Positions 1 through 5,803 of a DNA stretch of 6,769 nt are shown here, piece by piece. Below the pieces are notes generated by a model. It made no database searches. It had not been told where the DNA came from and worked only from the letters and a program-made list of their open reading frames with translations. Positions within the stretch are counted from its first letter, which is position 1, and each line of letters begins with the position of its first letter. A program made the position numbers and the translations under genes. Source of the stretch: Bacillota bacterium (GTDB taxonomy: Bacteria; Bacillota; Clostridia; Acetivibrionales; DSM-1351); contig JAEZFR010000291.1 of the NCBI GenBank assembly GCA_023417285.1, positions 1-6,769 of the forward strand, given 5' to 3'.

Positions 1-138
1 GTTGTTCAGGAGGCAAGCAGGAATGCCATTGCAGGTGACTGCGTGATATTGTCCCCAGCAAGCACCAGCTTCGATATGTTTAAAAACTTTGAACACAGAG
101 GTAATGTATTTAAAGAGTTAGTAAATAAGTTGCAGTAG
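1..138 (+). CDS. murD: MurD, UDP-N-acetylmuramoylalanine--D-glutamate ligase, C-terminal end (partial)
   Basis: The window opens inside this gene in frame 1, and only the last 45 codons and a TAG stop are present. MurD is the cytoplasmic ligase that adds D-glutamate to UDP-MurNAc-L-Ala during peptidoglycan precursor synthesis, using ATP. The visible residues hold the family's C-terminal signature: GDCVILSPASTSFDMFKNF, then EHRGNVFKELV. This closely matches the SPA-x-S-x-DMFKNFE-x-RG-x-F block at the end of known MurD proteins. The ATP-binding and central domains lie outside the window. The next gene points the opposite way and a stem-loop follows at 264-306, so murD appears to be the last gene of its transcript. 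In many bacteria it is instead followed directly by ftsW/murG. Confidence 0.93.
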   Translation, partial: VVQEASRNAIAGDCVILSPASTSFDMFKNFEHRGNVFKELVNKLQ

Positions 139-173
139 AATTTAATCGGAAATATATACCACCGAGCGTAAAT

Positions 174-251
174 AAAACAACAGTAAAAGAATAATTTTAT
201 GCATATATAAATCAACAGCAAAAGAATAAAACATTGGCATAAATATAACAA
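174..251. repeat. Short degenerate AT-rich tandem repeat, ~35-bp period, two copies
   Basis: Bases 174-194 and 209-229 match at 19 of 21 positions (core AACAGYAAAAGAATAA). The segment after each copy is similar but degenerate (TTTTATGCATATAT, then AACATTGGCATAAATAT), and a possible third copy begins with AACAACA at 245. The period is 35 bases. The repeat lies between the murD stop and the stem-loop at 264. No coding or RNA function is evident. It may simply reflect AT-rich sequence duplication, but the window holds two larger arrays as well. Confidence 0.55.
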
Positions 252-263
252 CATCTAGTATTT

Positions 264-306
264 AACACCCAGTAATGCAGAAAAAAGTGAGCATTAACTG
301 GGTGTT
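264..306 (+). terminator. Stem-loop terminator after murD
   Basis: The arms AACACCCAGT (264-273) and ACTGGGTGTT (297-306) are perfectly complementary over 10 bp. The stem continues as AATGC (274-278) with GCATT (291-295), with a one-base bulge (A296), around an A-rich 12-base loop. On the + strand it is followed by TTCTATTGTGTTTATTT, a moderately T-rich tail. It lies 126 bases after the murD stop. On the - strand the flank after the stem starts AAATAC and is a poor U-tract, so termination of the converging radical SAM operon here is possible but less well supported. Confidence 0.72.
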
Positions 307-388
307 TCTATTGTGTTTATTTAAGCAGACCTCATGCCAAGAATATTACGATTATTGAGAATGCGGTATATTTCTATGGCGGAGCATG

Positions 389-1123
389 CTACTTTTTCTC
401 CACCATATGCTTCCAATATCTTTTTGGCATCATCTGCTTTTGCAGTTTTGGATTAATTCTGCTCTTGATTGCTATATGCTTGTAGTAGTTCTTCCATAGC
501 TCCTGAAACTCCATTTCGTCCTTGTGAAGAGAGGGTACACCCGATAAGTCCAAATAAGTAATTATAAGTCTTTTGGTGTTGTACATAGCCGCTAGGTTTC
601 TTTTTATATCATGAATGATAAAATTCTGGTCCTGAAAACGCCTTTGAAAGTGAGGGGCAATATAAGTAATAATATTATGGTCGGGTTCCAATTTCGCATA
701 ATAAACATTGCCTTCAATAAGTTCAAAGCGCAGTAGCCCAAGCATACGATGACATTCCATATTTAGCTTTCTAGCAGGTACGATTACATTAAGTGCCGTA
801 CTGTCACCCAACATAGAATCAATCTTGCTGCCCACCTTAAAACCAAGCTTAATATAGTTGAGAATGAAACCTTCTCGCCCTGTAATATCAGAGAAAAAGC
901 ATTTTTGGATTGTGTCCAAACTATCAGAGGATATCTTTGTAAGTATGGCATTTTCAACTTTTTTGGCTTTAACAGTGTCGGTTTCTATGTTTTGTACTTC
1001 ATCAATAAGGGAGGGCTGGTGCTCCAGTACAGATTCTATTCCCAAGGCTGACTTTCCATCATAGTAATAATGGTGTACCGCAGTAAGAAATCCATCCCAG
1101 GTACCATCATAAATGTATATCAC
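389..1123 (-). CDS. DUF4130 / TIGR03915-family putative DNA repair or DNA metabolism protein
   Basis: This 244-residue protein belongs to a family whose genes sit next to the radical SAM family TIGR03916, as here. Its reaction is unknown and a role in DNA repair or modification is inferred from family context. Recognisable features are the MIYIYDGTWDGFLTA start, the ECHRM...LRF block (residues 123-133), PDHNI (147-151), FQRRFQDQNFIIHD (159-172), and the closing NPKLQKQMMPKRYWKHM (224-240). No signal peptide or membrane segment is seen. The start is GTG at 1121-1123, preceded by GGGAGG 10 bases upstream (about 1134-1139). It overlaps the 3' end of the upstream gene by 17 bases, so translation is probably coupled. 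Length and both ends look normal. The family call is firm; the biochemical role is not known. Confidence 0.87.
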   Translation of the reverse strand: MIYIYDGTWDGFLTAVHHYYYDGKSALGIESVLEHQPSLIDEVQNIETDTVKAKKVENAILTKISSDSLDTIQKCFFSDITGREGFILNYIKLGFKVGSKIDSMLGDSTALNVIVPARKLNMECHRMLGLLRFELIEGNVYYAKLEPDHNIITYIAPHFQRRFQDQNFIIHDIKRNLAAMYNTKRLIITYLDLSGVPSLHKDEMEFQELWKNYYKHIAIKSRINPKLQKQMMPKRYWKHMVEKK

Positions 1124-2582
1124 TTATAAGCAGCCTCCCATCTTGAGGTTGATTGTAGTATGTGAGCCATTCTTTGTTGTTGCTAGGCTGGCCAAATAAT
1201 ACTTGATTTTGTGGTGAGCTATCCAAAATACTGGATCCATTGTTTGCTGACACTAAATGCTGTGACGGCAACATAAGATTTGTGCTTTGATTGTCGGGCA
1301 GAATGAGATAATCTGAAGTTTCCTCTTGGGCCATTGGGAATAAAGACAACTGACCATCTACAAACTTTTTGCTCTTTGGAATCAGTTTAGCTGATATAAG
1401 AGCATTCTTGACAACATCGTCATTTTCGCTATATGAATCATAAGTTTTTCCCATGCAGGTTAAAAAATGCCCAGCGCGTTTTAGCACAATACCCATCTTT
1501 TTTAGGTGGTCAAAATTAAGCTTTCCAACACGTCTAGCTTCAATAATTCTCCTAGCTGATTGAATACCAATTCCAGGAACCCTAAGAAGCATCTCGTAAT
1601 CTGCAGAATTTACTTCAATGGGGAAGAGGTTGCGATTTCTCAAGGCCCAAAAGGCCTTTGGGTCTAACATCGGATCAAAGTTGGGATGGGTTTTGTCCAG
1701 TAATTCATCGGCTTCAAAACCATAAAACCGCAACAGCCAGTCTGCCTGATACAGCCTGTGCTCTCTCAATAAAGGGGGTTTAATAAGTGCAGGTAGCCTA
1801 GGGTCAGTAACTGTAGGCACAAAAGCGGAATAGTACACTCGTTTAAGAGAAAAGCTGTTGTAAAGTGCCTCTGATAGCTTCAAAATACTCAGATCTCTAT
1901 CAGGCGTTGCTCCTACTATAAGCTGAGTACTCTGACCAGCTGGTACATAAGCTCTGCCTTTTTTGGAGCTTTTACGCTCTTCCTTAGATTCAACGATCTT
2001 TTCACCAATATGCTTCATTGGCTTTAGCAATGCCTTTGCGGGCTTTTGCGGAGCTAGAACCTCAAGTCCTCTATCTGATGGCAGCTCAATATTTATACTC
2101 ATTCTATCAACATATAACCCAGCTTCATCTATTATCTTCTGATCTGCACCGGGAATTGCCTTTATATGAATATATCCATAAAATTTCTCCACCACTCTGA
2201 GCCGCTTTACTATGGCTAACATTAACTCCATAGTATGTGTTGGGTTCTTTAACACGGCAGAACTCAAGAAGAGTCCTTCGATATAGTTTCTCCTATAGAA
2301 GTTCATTGTAAGTTGTACTACCTCTTCAGCAGTAAAGCTAGCACGAGGTACATCGTTCGATGCTCTGTTGACACAATATACGCAGTCATAAATACATTCA
2401 TTTGAAAGCAATATTTTTAATAAAGACACACACCTGCCATCGTCTGACCAAGTGTGGCATATACCGGCTGCATGACTGTTTCCTACACCTTTTTCATTCT
2501 TTCTAGATCCGCCACTAGAAGAACAAGAGACATCATATTTTGCAGCGTCAGCTAGCACTCCAAGCTTCTCATATAAATCCAT
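1107..2582 (-). CDS. Putative DNA modification/repair radical SAM protein (TIGR03916-like) with helix-hairpin-helix segment and C-terminal extension
   Basis: The protein has 491 residues. A [4Fe-4S]-binding CX3CX2C motif is present (C63, C67, C70 in CIYDCVYC), as expected of a radical SAM enzyme that cleaves S-adenosylmethionine to start radical chemistry. Later landmarks are KAIPGAD (141-147), VLAPQKP (175-181), PAGQSTQLIVGATPDRD (214-230) and THPNFDPMLDPK (298-309). A helix-hairpin-helix DNA-binding segment follows at about 325-352 (LLRVPGIGIQSARRIIEARR), then LKKMGIVLKRAGHFLTC. QLSLF at 411-415 matches the beta sliding-clamp binding consensus. Residues 416-491 form an Asn/Ser/Gln-rich tail beyond the point where I expect most relatives to end. 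The ATG (2580-2582) is preceded by GAGGGA about 8 bases upstream. The gene overlaps the DUF4130 gene by 17 bases. The substrate is unknown. Confidence 0.9.
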   Translation of the reverse strand: MDLYEKLGVLADAAKYDVSCSSSGGSRKNEKGVGNSHAAGICHTWSDDGRCVSLLKILLSNECIYDCVYCVNRASNDVPRASFTAEEVVQLTMNFYRRNYIEGLFLSSAVLKNPTHTMELMLAIVKRLRVVEKFYGYIHIKAIPGADQKIIDEAGLYVDRMSINIELPSDRGLEVLAPQKPAKALLKPMKHIGEKIVESKEERKSSKKGRAYVPAGQSTQLIVGATPDRDLSILKLSEALYNSFSLKRVYYSAFVPTVTDPRLPALIKPPLLREHRLYQADWLLRFYGFEADELLDKTHPNFDPMLDPKAFWALRNRNLFPIEVNSADYEMLLRVPGIGIQSARRIIEARRVGKLNFDHLKKMGIVLKRAGHFLTCMGKTYDSYSENDDVVKNALISAKLIPKSKKFVDGQLSLFPMAQEETSDYLILPDNQSTNLMLPSQHLVSANNGSSILDSSPQNQVLFGQPSNNKEWLTYYNQPQDGRLLISDIHL

Positions 2583-2597
2583 ACTTTCAATCCCTCT

Positions 2598-2755
2598 GTA
2601 AGTTAGTTATACTTGCTTTAGTTAGTTAGTTATACTTGCTTTTGTTAGTTAGTTATACTTGCTTTAGTAAGTTAGTTATGCTTGCTTTTGTTAGTTAGTT
2701 ATACTTGCTTTTGTTAGTTAGTTATCTTGATTTCGTCAGTTAGGTTATACATTTA
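2598..2755. repeat. Tandem array of 23-bp units upstream of the radical SAM operon
   Basis: Five consecutive 23-base units begin at 2598, 2621, 2644, 2667 and 2690. Each reads G-T-[T/A]-AGTTAGTTAT, then [A/G]CTTGCTTT and a final A or T. A sixth unit of 22 bases (2713-2734) and a decayed seventh (from 2735) follow. Differences between the first five units are confined to three positions. Each unit contains a GTTA tetranucleotide run. The array begins only 15 bases upstream of the radical SAM start codon, next to its Shine-Dalgarno site. With the promoter proposed at 2770-2798 it would be transcribed as most of a ~180-base leader. The units abut without spacers, so this is not a CRISPR array. 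Confidence 0.95.
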
Positions 2756-2769
2756 TAATGCATATCTAT

Positions 2770-2798
2770 ATTATAATATATTTACTATTAAAATACAA
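2770..2798 (-). promoter_or_regulatory. Candidate promoter of the radical SAM/DUF4130 operon
   Basis: On the minus strand a perfect -10 box TATAAT (2770-2775) lies 17 bases downstream of TTGTAT (2793-2798), which matches only the TTG half of the -35 consensus. Transcription would start near 2763 and give a leader of about 180 bases containing the 23-bp array. The region is very AT-rich, so chance -10 boxes are common. Confidence 0.45.
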
Positions 2799-2889
2799 AC
2801 ATATGTTCGATATATTTGTAAGAAATTTCAACCCAAGTTTAAATTACATTACGAAGCTGCTGGTATTGAAATATTCAGTTGATATTAAT

Positions 2890-2917
2890 GTACGTGTTAG
2901 TAAAATACTACGTGTAC
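2890..2917. other. Bulged inverted repeat in the divergent intergenic region
   Basis: GTACGTG (2890-2896), one unpaired T and TAGTA (2898-2902) can pair with TACTA (2906-2910) and CGTGTAC (2911-2917) across an AAA loop, counting two G-T pairs in the outer arm. The same stretch contains TACGTGT twice as a direct repeat, 18 bases apart. No T-tract follows on either strand, so it is not a normal intrinsic terminator. It could be a regulator site or a chance fold. Confidence 0.3.
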
Positions 2918-2972
2918 AGAAATACACCTAAATTCTCTGATAGTAATGAATTTAGCCAAATGAATATACCTT

Positions 2973-2988
2973 TAAATGGCATCATTTA
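2973..2988. promoter_or_regulatory. Possible operator: perfect 6-bp inverted repeat upstream of the ACT/DUF711 promoter
   Basis: TAAATG (2973-2978) and CATTTA (2983-2988) are exact inverted repeats around GCAT. The centre lies about 55 bases before the predicted transcription start of the ACT gene, where activator sites are often found. Short AT-rich palindromes also occur by chance, and no regulator family is recognised. Together with 2756-2972, this stretch holds no gene-like open frame. Confidence 0.25.
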
Positions 2989-3001
2989 GACAATACAACG
3001 A

Positions 3002-3030
3002 TTGATATTTATTACACAAAGTTATATAAT
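3002..3030 (+). promoter_or_regulatory. Promoter of the ACT/DUF711 operon
   Basis: TTGATA (3002-3007) and TATAAT (3025-3030) are separated by exactly 17 bases, a strong match to the housekeeping sigma consensus (4/6 and 6/6). Transcription would begin around 3036-3038, leaving a leader of about 35 bases before the GTG start at 3073. Confidence 0.75.
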
Positions 3031-3072
3031 ACAACCATATGTGCCAAGGATTTTAGTATTGGAGGGATTATT

Positions 3073-3342
3073 GTGAGAGCAGTTATAACTGTTATAGGAA
3101 AAGATAGAGTAGGTATAATCGCTGGAGTAAGCAATATTTTAGCGGATTGCAATGTAAATATTTTGGACATTACACAAACAATTATGCAAGATGTGTTTAC
3201 CATGATAACTTTAGTTGATATCAAGGGTTGCAGCATACCTTTTGGAAAGCTTTCAGAAAGATTAGAGAATAAGGGTGTTGAGCTTGGTTTGAAGATTCAG
3301 ATACAGCACGAGGATATATTTAATTCAATGCATAGAATATGA
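3073..3342 (+). CDS. ACT domain-containing protein, UPF0237 family
   Basis: This 89-residue protein is essentially one ACT domain, a small fold that usually binds amino acids or similar ligands and controls a partner enzyme. The opening MRAVITVIGKDRVGIIAGVSN has the typical beta-strand, loop and helix with the DRVGIIAG ligand-site turn. CNVNILDITQTIMQDVFTM follows (about 26-44) as the second strand and conserved core. The length matches the UPF0237 family. The start is GTG with GGAGGG (3061-3066) six bases upstream, and a well-spaced promoter precedes it. The DUF711 gene begins 12 bases after its stop, and these two families are commonly adjacent, so it is probably the regulatory partner of that protein. 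The ligand is unknown. Confidence 0.9.
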   Translation: MRAVITVIGKDRVGIIAGVSNILADCNVNILDITQTIMQDVFTMITLVDIKGCSIPFGKLSERLENKGVELGLKIQIQHEDIFNSMHRI

Positions 3343-3354
3343 GGTGAATAACGT

Positions 3355-4713
3355 ATGTTAGGTCCTTTTGAAATACTAGAAACAATTAATATGATTCAGA
3401 ATGAGAATCTTGATATAAGAACCATTACTATGGGAATTTCTTTGAGAGATTGCTGCCATTCAGATATAGATATTGCATGCAATAAGGTTTATGACAAGAT
3501 AACAAAATATGCTGAGAAGCTAGTAGTAACAGGTGAAAATATCGAGAAGGAATATGGTATTCCAATCATTAACAAGAGAATTTCGGTTACTCCTATTGCT
3601 TTGATTGCTGAAAGCTGTGACAGTGCTGATTATGTTAAGTTTGCACGAGCGTTGGACAGAGCTGCTGCTACAGTGGGAGTTAATTTTATCGGCGGATATT
3701 CCGCGCTGGTTCACAAAGGCTATACAAATGGTGATAGAAAGCTAATTGCATCAATTCCCGAAGCACTGAGCACTACAAATCTTGTTTGTTCTTCTGTTAA
3801 TGTTGCTACAACCAAGGCAGGTATTAACATGGATGCTGTTGCGCAAATGGGTAAAATTATTAAAAGCTGCGCTGACCTTACTGCTGATAGGGGAGCAATT
3901 GCATGTGCCAAACTTGTTGTTTTTTCTAATGCTGCTGAAGACAACCCATTTATGGCGGGAGCCTTCCATGGAGTAGGTGAGCCTGAGTGTGTTATAAACG
4001 TTGGAGTTAGCGGACCAGGTGTTGTTAAAAAGGCACTTGAAAAGATAAAGGGAGAAGACTTCTCAAAGGTTGCAGATACAATCAAAAAGACAGCCTTCAA
4101 GATCACAAGAATGGGTCAGCTTGTTGCACAGGAAGCCTCAAAGAGACTGAATGTTCCTTTTGGAATAGTTGATTTATCATTAGCACCAACCCCTGCAATT
4201 GGAGACAGTGTTGCATACATTCTAGAGGAAATGGGTCTTGAAAAGTGCGGTGCTCATGGAACTACCGCCGCCCTTGCACTTCTCAACGATGCAGTCAAGA
4301 AGGGCGGAGTAATGGCATCCTCGCATGTAGGAGGCCTGAGTGGAGCATTTATTCCCGTTAGCGAGGATGCTGGCATGATTGAAGCAGTAGAAGTTGGTGC
4401 ATTGTCATTAGAAAAACTAGAAGCGATGACCTGTGTGTGCTCTGTCGGACTTGATATGATAGTTGTACCGGGAGATACTTCAGCAGATACTATTTCTGCA
4501 ATTATTGCGGATGAAGCTGCTATTGGAGTTGTAAACACAAAGACTACCGCGGTCAGAATTATTCCTGCTCCAGGCAAGACAATAGGGGATAGGGTTGAAT
4601 TTGGTGGACTGCTTGGTTCTGGTCCTGTTATGAAGGTTAATCCTTTTGACAGTTCTGAATTTATCAAGCGAGGTGGCAGAATCCCTGCACCGCTGCATAG
4701 TTTAAGAAATTAA
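3355..4713 (+). CDS. PFL-family protein, UPF0210/DUF711
   Basis: This 452-residue protein matches the usual length of the UPF0210 family, whose members have a pyruvate-formate-lyase-like barrel fold but no established reaction. Landmarks are IRTITMGISLRDC (21-33), RALDRAAATVGVNFIGGYSAL (98-118), KCGAHGTTAAL (298-308), HVGGLSGAFIPVSEDAG (324-340), VPGDTSADTISAIIADEAAIG (371-391) and a glycine-rich end GDRVEFGGLLGSGPVM (411-426). The RVxGY glycyl-radical motif of true pyruvate formate-lyases is not present, so radical chemistry of that kind is not supported. Cysteines are frequent (for example C33, C34, C42, C298, C360, C362). The protein looks cytoplasmic. GAGGTGA (3341-3347), overlapping the ACT stop, is placed 7 bases before the ATG. 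A tandem array begins immediately after the stop codon. Confidence 0.92.
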   Translation: MLGPFEILETINMIQNENLDIRTITMGISLRDCCHSDIDIACNKVYDKITKYAEKLVVTGENIEKEYGIPIINKRISVTPIALIAESCDSADYVKFARALDRAAATVGVNFIGGYSALVHKGYTNGDRKLIASIPEALSTTNLVCSSVNVATTKAGINMDAVAQMGKIIKSCADLTADRGAIACAKLVVFSNAAEDNPFMAGAFHGVGEPECVINVGVSGPGVVKKALEKIKGEDFSKVADTIKKTAFKITRMGQLVAQEASKRLNVPFGIVDLSLAPTPAIGDSVAYILEEMGLEKCGAHGTTAALALLNDAVKKGGVMASSHVGGLSGAFIPVSEDAGMIEAVEVGALSLEKLEAMTCVCSVGLDMIVVPGDTSADTISAIIADEAAIGVVNTKTTAVRIIPAPGKTIGDRVEFGGLLGSGPVMKVNPFDSSEFIKRGGRIPAPLHSLRN

Positions 4714-4880
4714 ATGCATTATGATTAATTCTATTTGCATTTTATGATTAATTTATTTGTATTTTATGATTAATTTATTTGTATTTTATGATTGATTTAT
4801 TTGCATTTTATGTTTAAGTTTATTTGCATTTTATGTTTAATCTTATTTGCATTTTATGATTAAGTTTATTTGCATATATT
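4714..4880. repeat. Tandem array of 22/23-bp units directly after the DUF711 stop codon
   Basis: About seven and a half units are present, starting near 4714, 4735, 4757, 4779, 4801, 4824 and 4847, with a partial unit from 4870. Each reads TTG[C/T]ATTTTATG, then [A/T]TT[A/G]A and a T-rich end closing in TTAT. Units 2-4 are 22 bases long and share the ATTTAT ending. Units 5-7 are 23 bases and have an extra base (AGTTTAT or ATCTTAT). The first unit is a shorter, diverged copy. The array starts at the base after the TAA and leaves about 88 bases of unique sequence before the nitrilase gene. The lengths are not multiples of three, and no stem with a T-tract is formed, so it is neither coding nor an evident terminator. 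Confidence 0.95.
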
Positions 4881-4968
4881 TGAACATTTAGATTAAATGA
4901 TTTTGTAGCTAGTCTTTTATCAATCTATATCAGCTTAAACAGATTTTAAGTGTAGGAGAGTATGATAT

Positions 4969-5772
4969 ATGGCGAATATAAGGGTTGGATTGTGTCAAAT
5001 GTCAGTTGCCGAGGAGAAATCCTTGAACATAACCAATGCTGTTAAGCATCTTAGTTATTGCCATAGTAAGGGTGCTGACATTGCGGTGCTCCCTGAAATG
5101 TTTAATTGTCCATATGATATATCAAAATTCTCCATTTACGCCGAAAGTATAGAAAATGGGGAGACTGTAAAAGCAATATCCGATGCTGCCAAAAGGCTCA
5201 GTATGTTTATAGTGGCGGGTTCAATACCTGAAGCTTCGAATGGTAAGCTTTACAACACTTCTCTTGTATTTGACAAGCAAGGTAGAATAATAGCAAAGCA
5301 CAGAAAGGTTCATCTATTTGATATTAACATACCTGGCAGCATAGTTTTCAGAGAATCTGAAGTACTTTCAGCTGGTAAAGAGGTTACAGTGGTTGATACT
5401 GAATTTGGTAAAATAGGTGTTGCCATATGCTTTGATATGAGGTTCCCTGAATTGTATATGCAAATGTGCCAGCTAGGAGCTGTTTGTATAATTACACCTG
5501 GAGCATTTAACATGGTGACAGGTCCTGCTCATTGGGAACTGCTGGTACGAGCAAGAGCACTGGATAATATGCTCTTTCATGCCGCTGTTTCACCTGCTAG
5601 AAATGAAAATTCAAATTATATTGCCTATGGGTATTCCATGGTGTGTAATCCTTGGGGTCAAGTTTTAGCACAGTGTTCAGACAAAGAGGACAATATTGTA
5701 GTAGATATTAATACAGACGAGATTACTTCTTCAAGAAGAAGGCTTCCTGTTATATCTGAGACTCAAGATTGA
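4969..5772 (+). CDS. Carbon-nitrogen hydrolase, omega-amidase/Nit2-type nitrilase family
   Basis: This 267-residue cytoplasmic enzyme has the complete nitrilase-superfamily Glu-Lys-Cys triad: E43 in LPEMFN, K113 in HRKVHLFD and C154 in ICFDMRFPE. The structural glutamate is at E129 (FRESEVLSAG). The surrounding blocks IPGSIVFRES, PGAFNMVTGPAHWELLVRAR and VSPARNENSNYIAYGYS closely resemble omega-amidase (Nit2), which hydrolyses alpha-ketoglutaramate and alpha-ketosuccinamate to the dicarboxylic keto acids and ammonia. Substrate specificity is inferred from this resemblance; a different short-chain amide is possible. The ATG at 4969 has AGGAGA (4954-4959) nine bases upstream; an earlier ATG at 4962 is out of frame and too close to that site. 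The C-terminus (RRRLPVISETQD) is slightly shorter than in many relatives. DUF2752 follows after 31 bases. Confidence 0.9.
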   Translation: MANIRVGLCQMSVAEEKSLNITNAVKHLSYCHSKGADIAVLPEMFNCPYDISKFSIYAESIENGETVKAISDAAKRLSMFIVAGSIPEASNGKLYNTSLVFDKQGRIIAKHRKVHLFDINIPGSIVFRESEVLSAGKEVTVVDTEFGKIGVAICFDMRFPELYMQMCQLGAVCIITPGAFNMVTGPAHWELLVRARALDNMLFHAAVSPARNENSNYIAYGYSMVCNPWGQVLAQCSDKEDNIVVDINTDEITSSRRRLPVISETQD

Positions 5773-5803
5773 TATCATAACAAAGTAATGCGAGGTAATA
5801 GTA

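Noticed and set aside
6..254. Minus-strand open frame of 82 codons
   Set aside because: It is antisense to murD and the AT-rich intergenic DNA. The translation is a hydrophobic/Cys/Tyr-rich mix with no family features.
858..1064. Plus-strand open frame of 68 codons
   Set aside because: It is antisense to the DUF4130 gene, without recognisable protein features.
2598..2755. CRISPR-like array
   Set aside because: The units abut directly with no unique spacers, the period is too short, and no cas gene is present. It is a simple tandem repeat.
2756..3072. Riboswitch or T-box leader before the ACT gene
   Set aside because: The mapped promoter leaves a leader of only about 35 bases, and no conserved riboswitch or T-box sequence is visible.
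3720..4106. Minus-strand open frame of 128 codons, and a similar one at 4254-4667
   Set aside because: Both lie antisense inside the clearly coding DUF711 gene and have Ser/Thr/Pro/Ala-rich shadow composition. No ribosome site supports them.
4585..4632. Glycyl-radical motif at the end of the DUF711 protein
   Set aside because: The local sequence is RVEFGGLLG, not RVxGY, so it does not match the pyruvate formate-lyase radical site despite the shared fold name.
4714..4880. Plasmid-type iteron origin
   Set aside because: The 22-bp period resembles iterons, but there is no replication initiator gene and the neighbours are ordinary chromosomal genes.
4870..4907. Promoter for the nitrilase gene at the end of the second array
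   Set aside because: TTGCAT with TTAAAT at a 17-base spacing is only a weak match to both boxes, and equally weak pairs occur throughout this AT-rich stretch.
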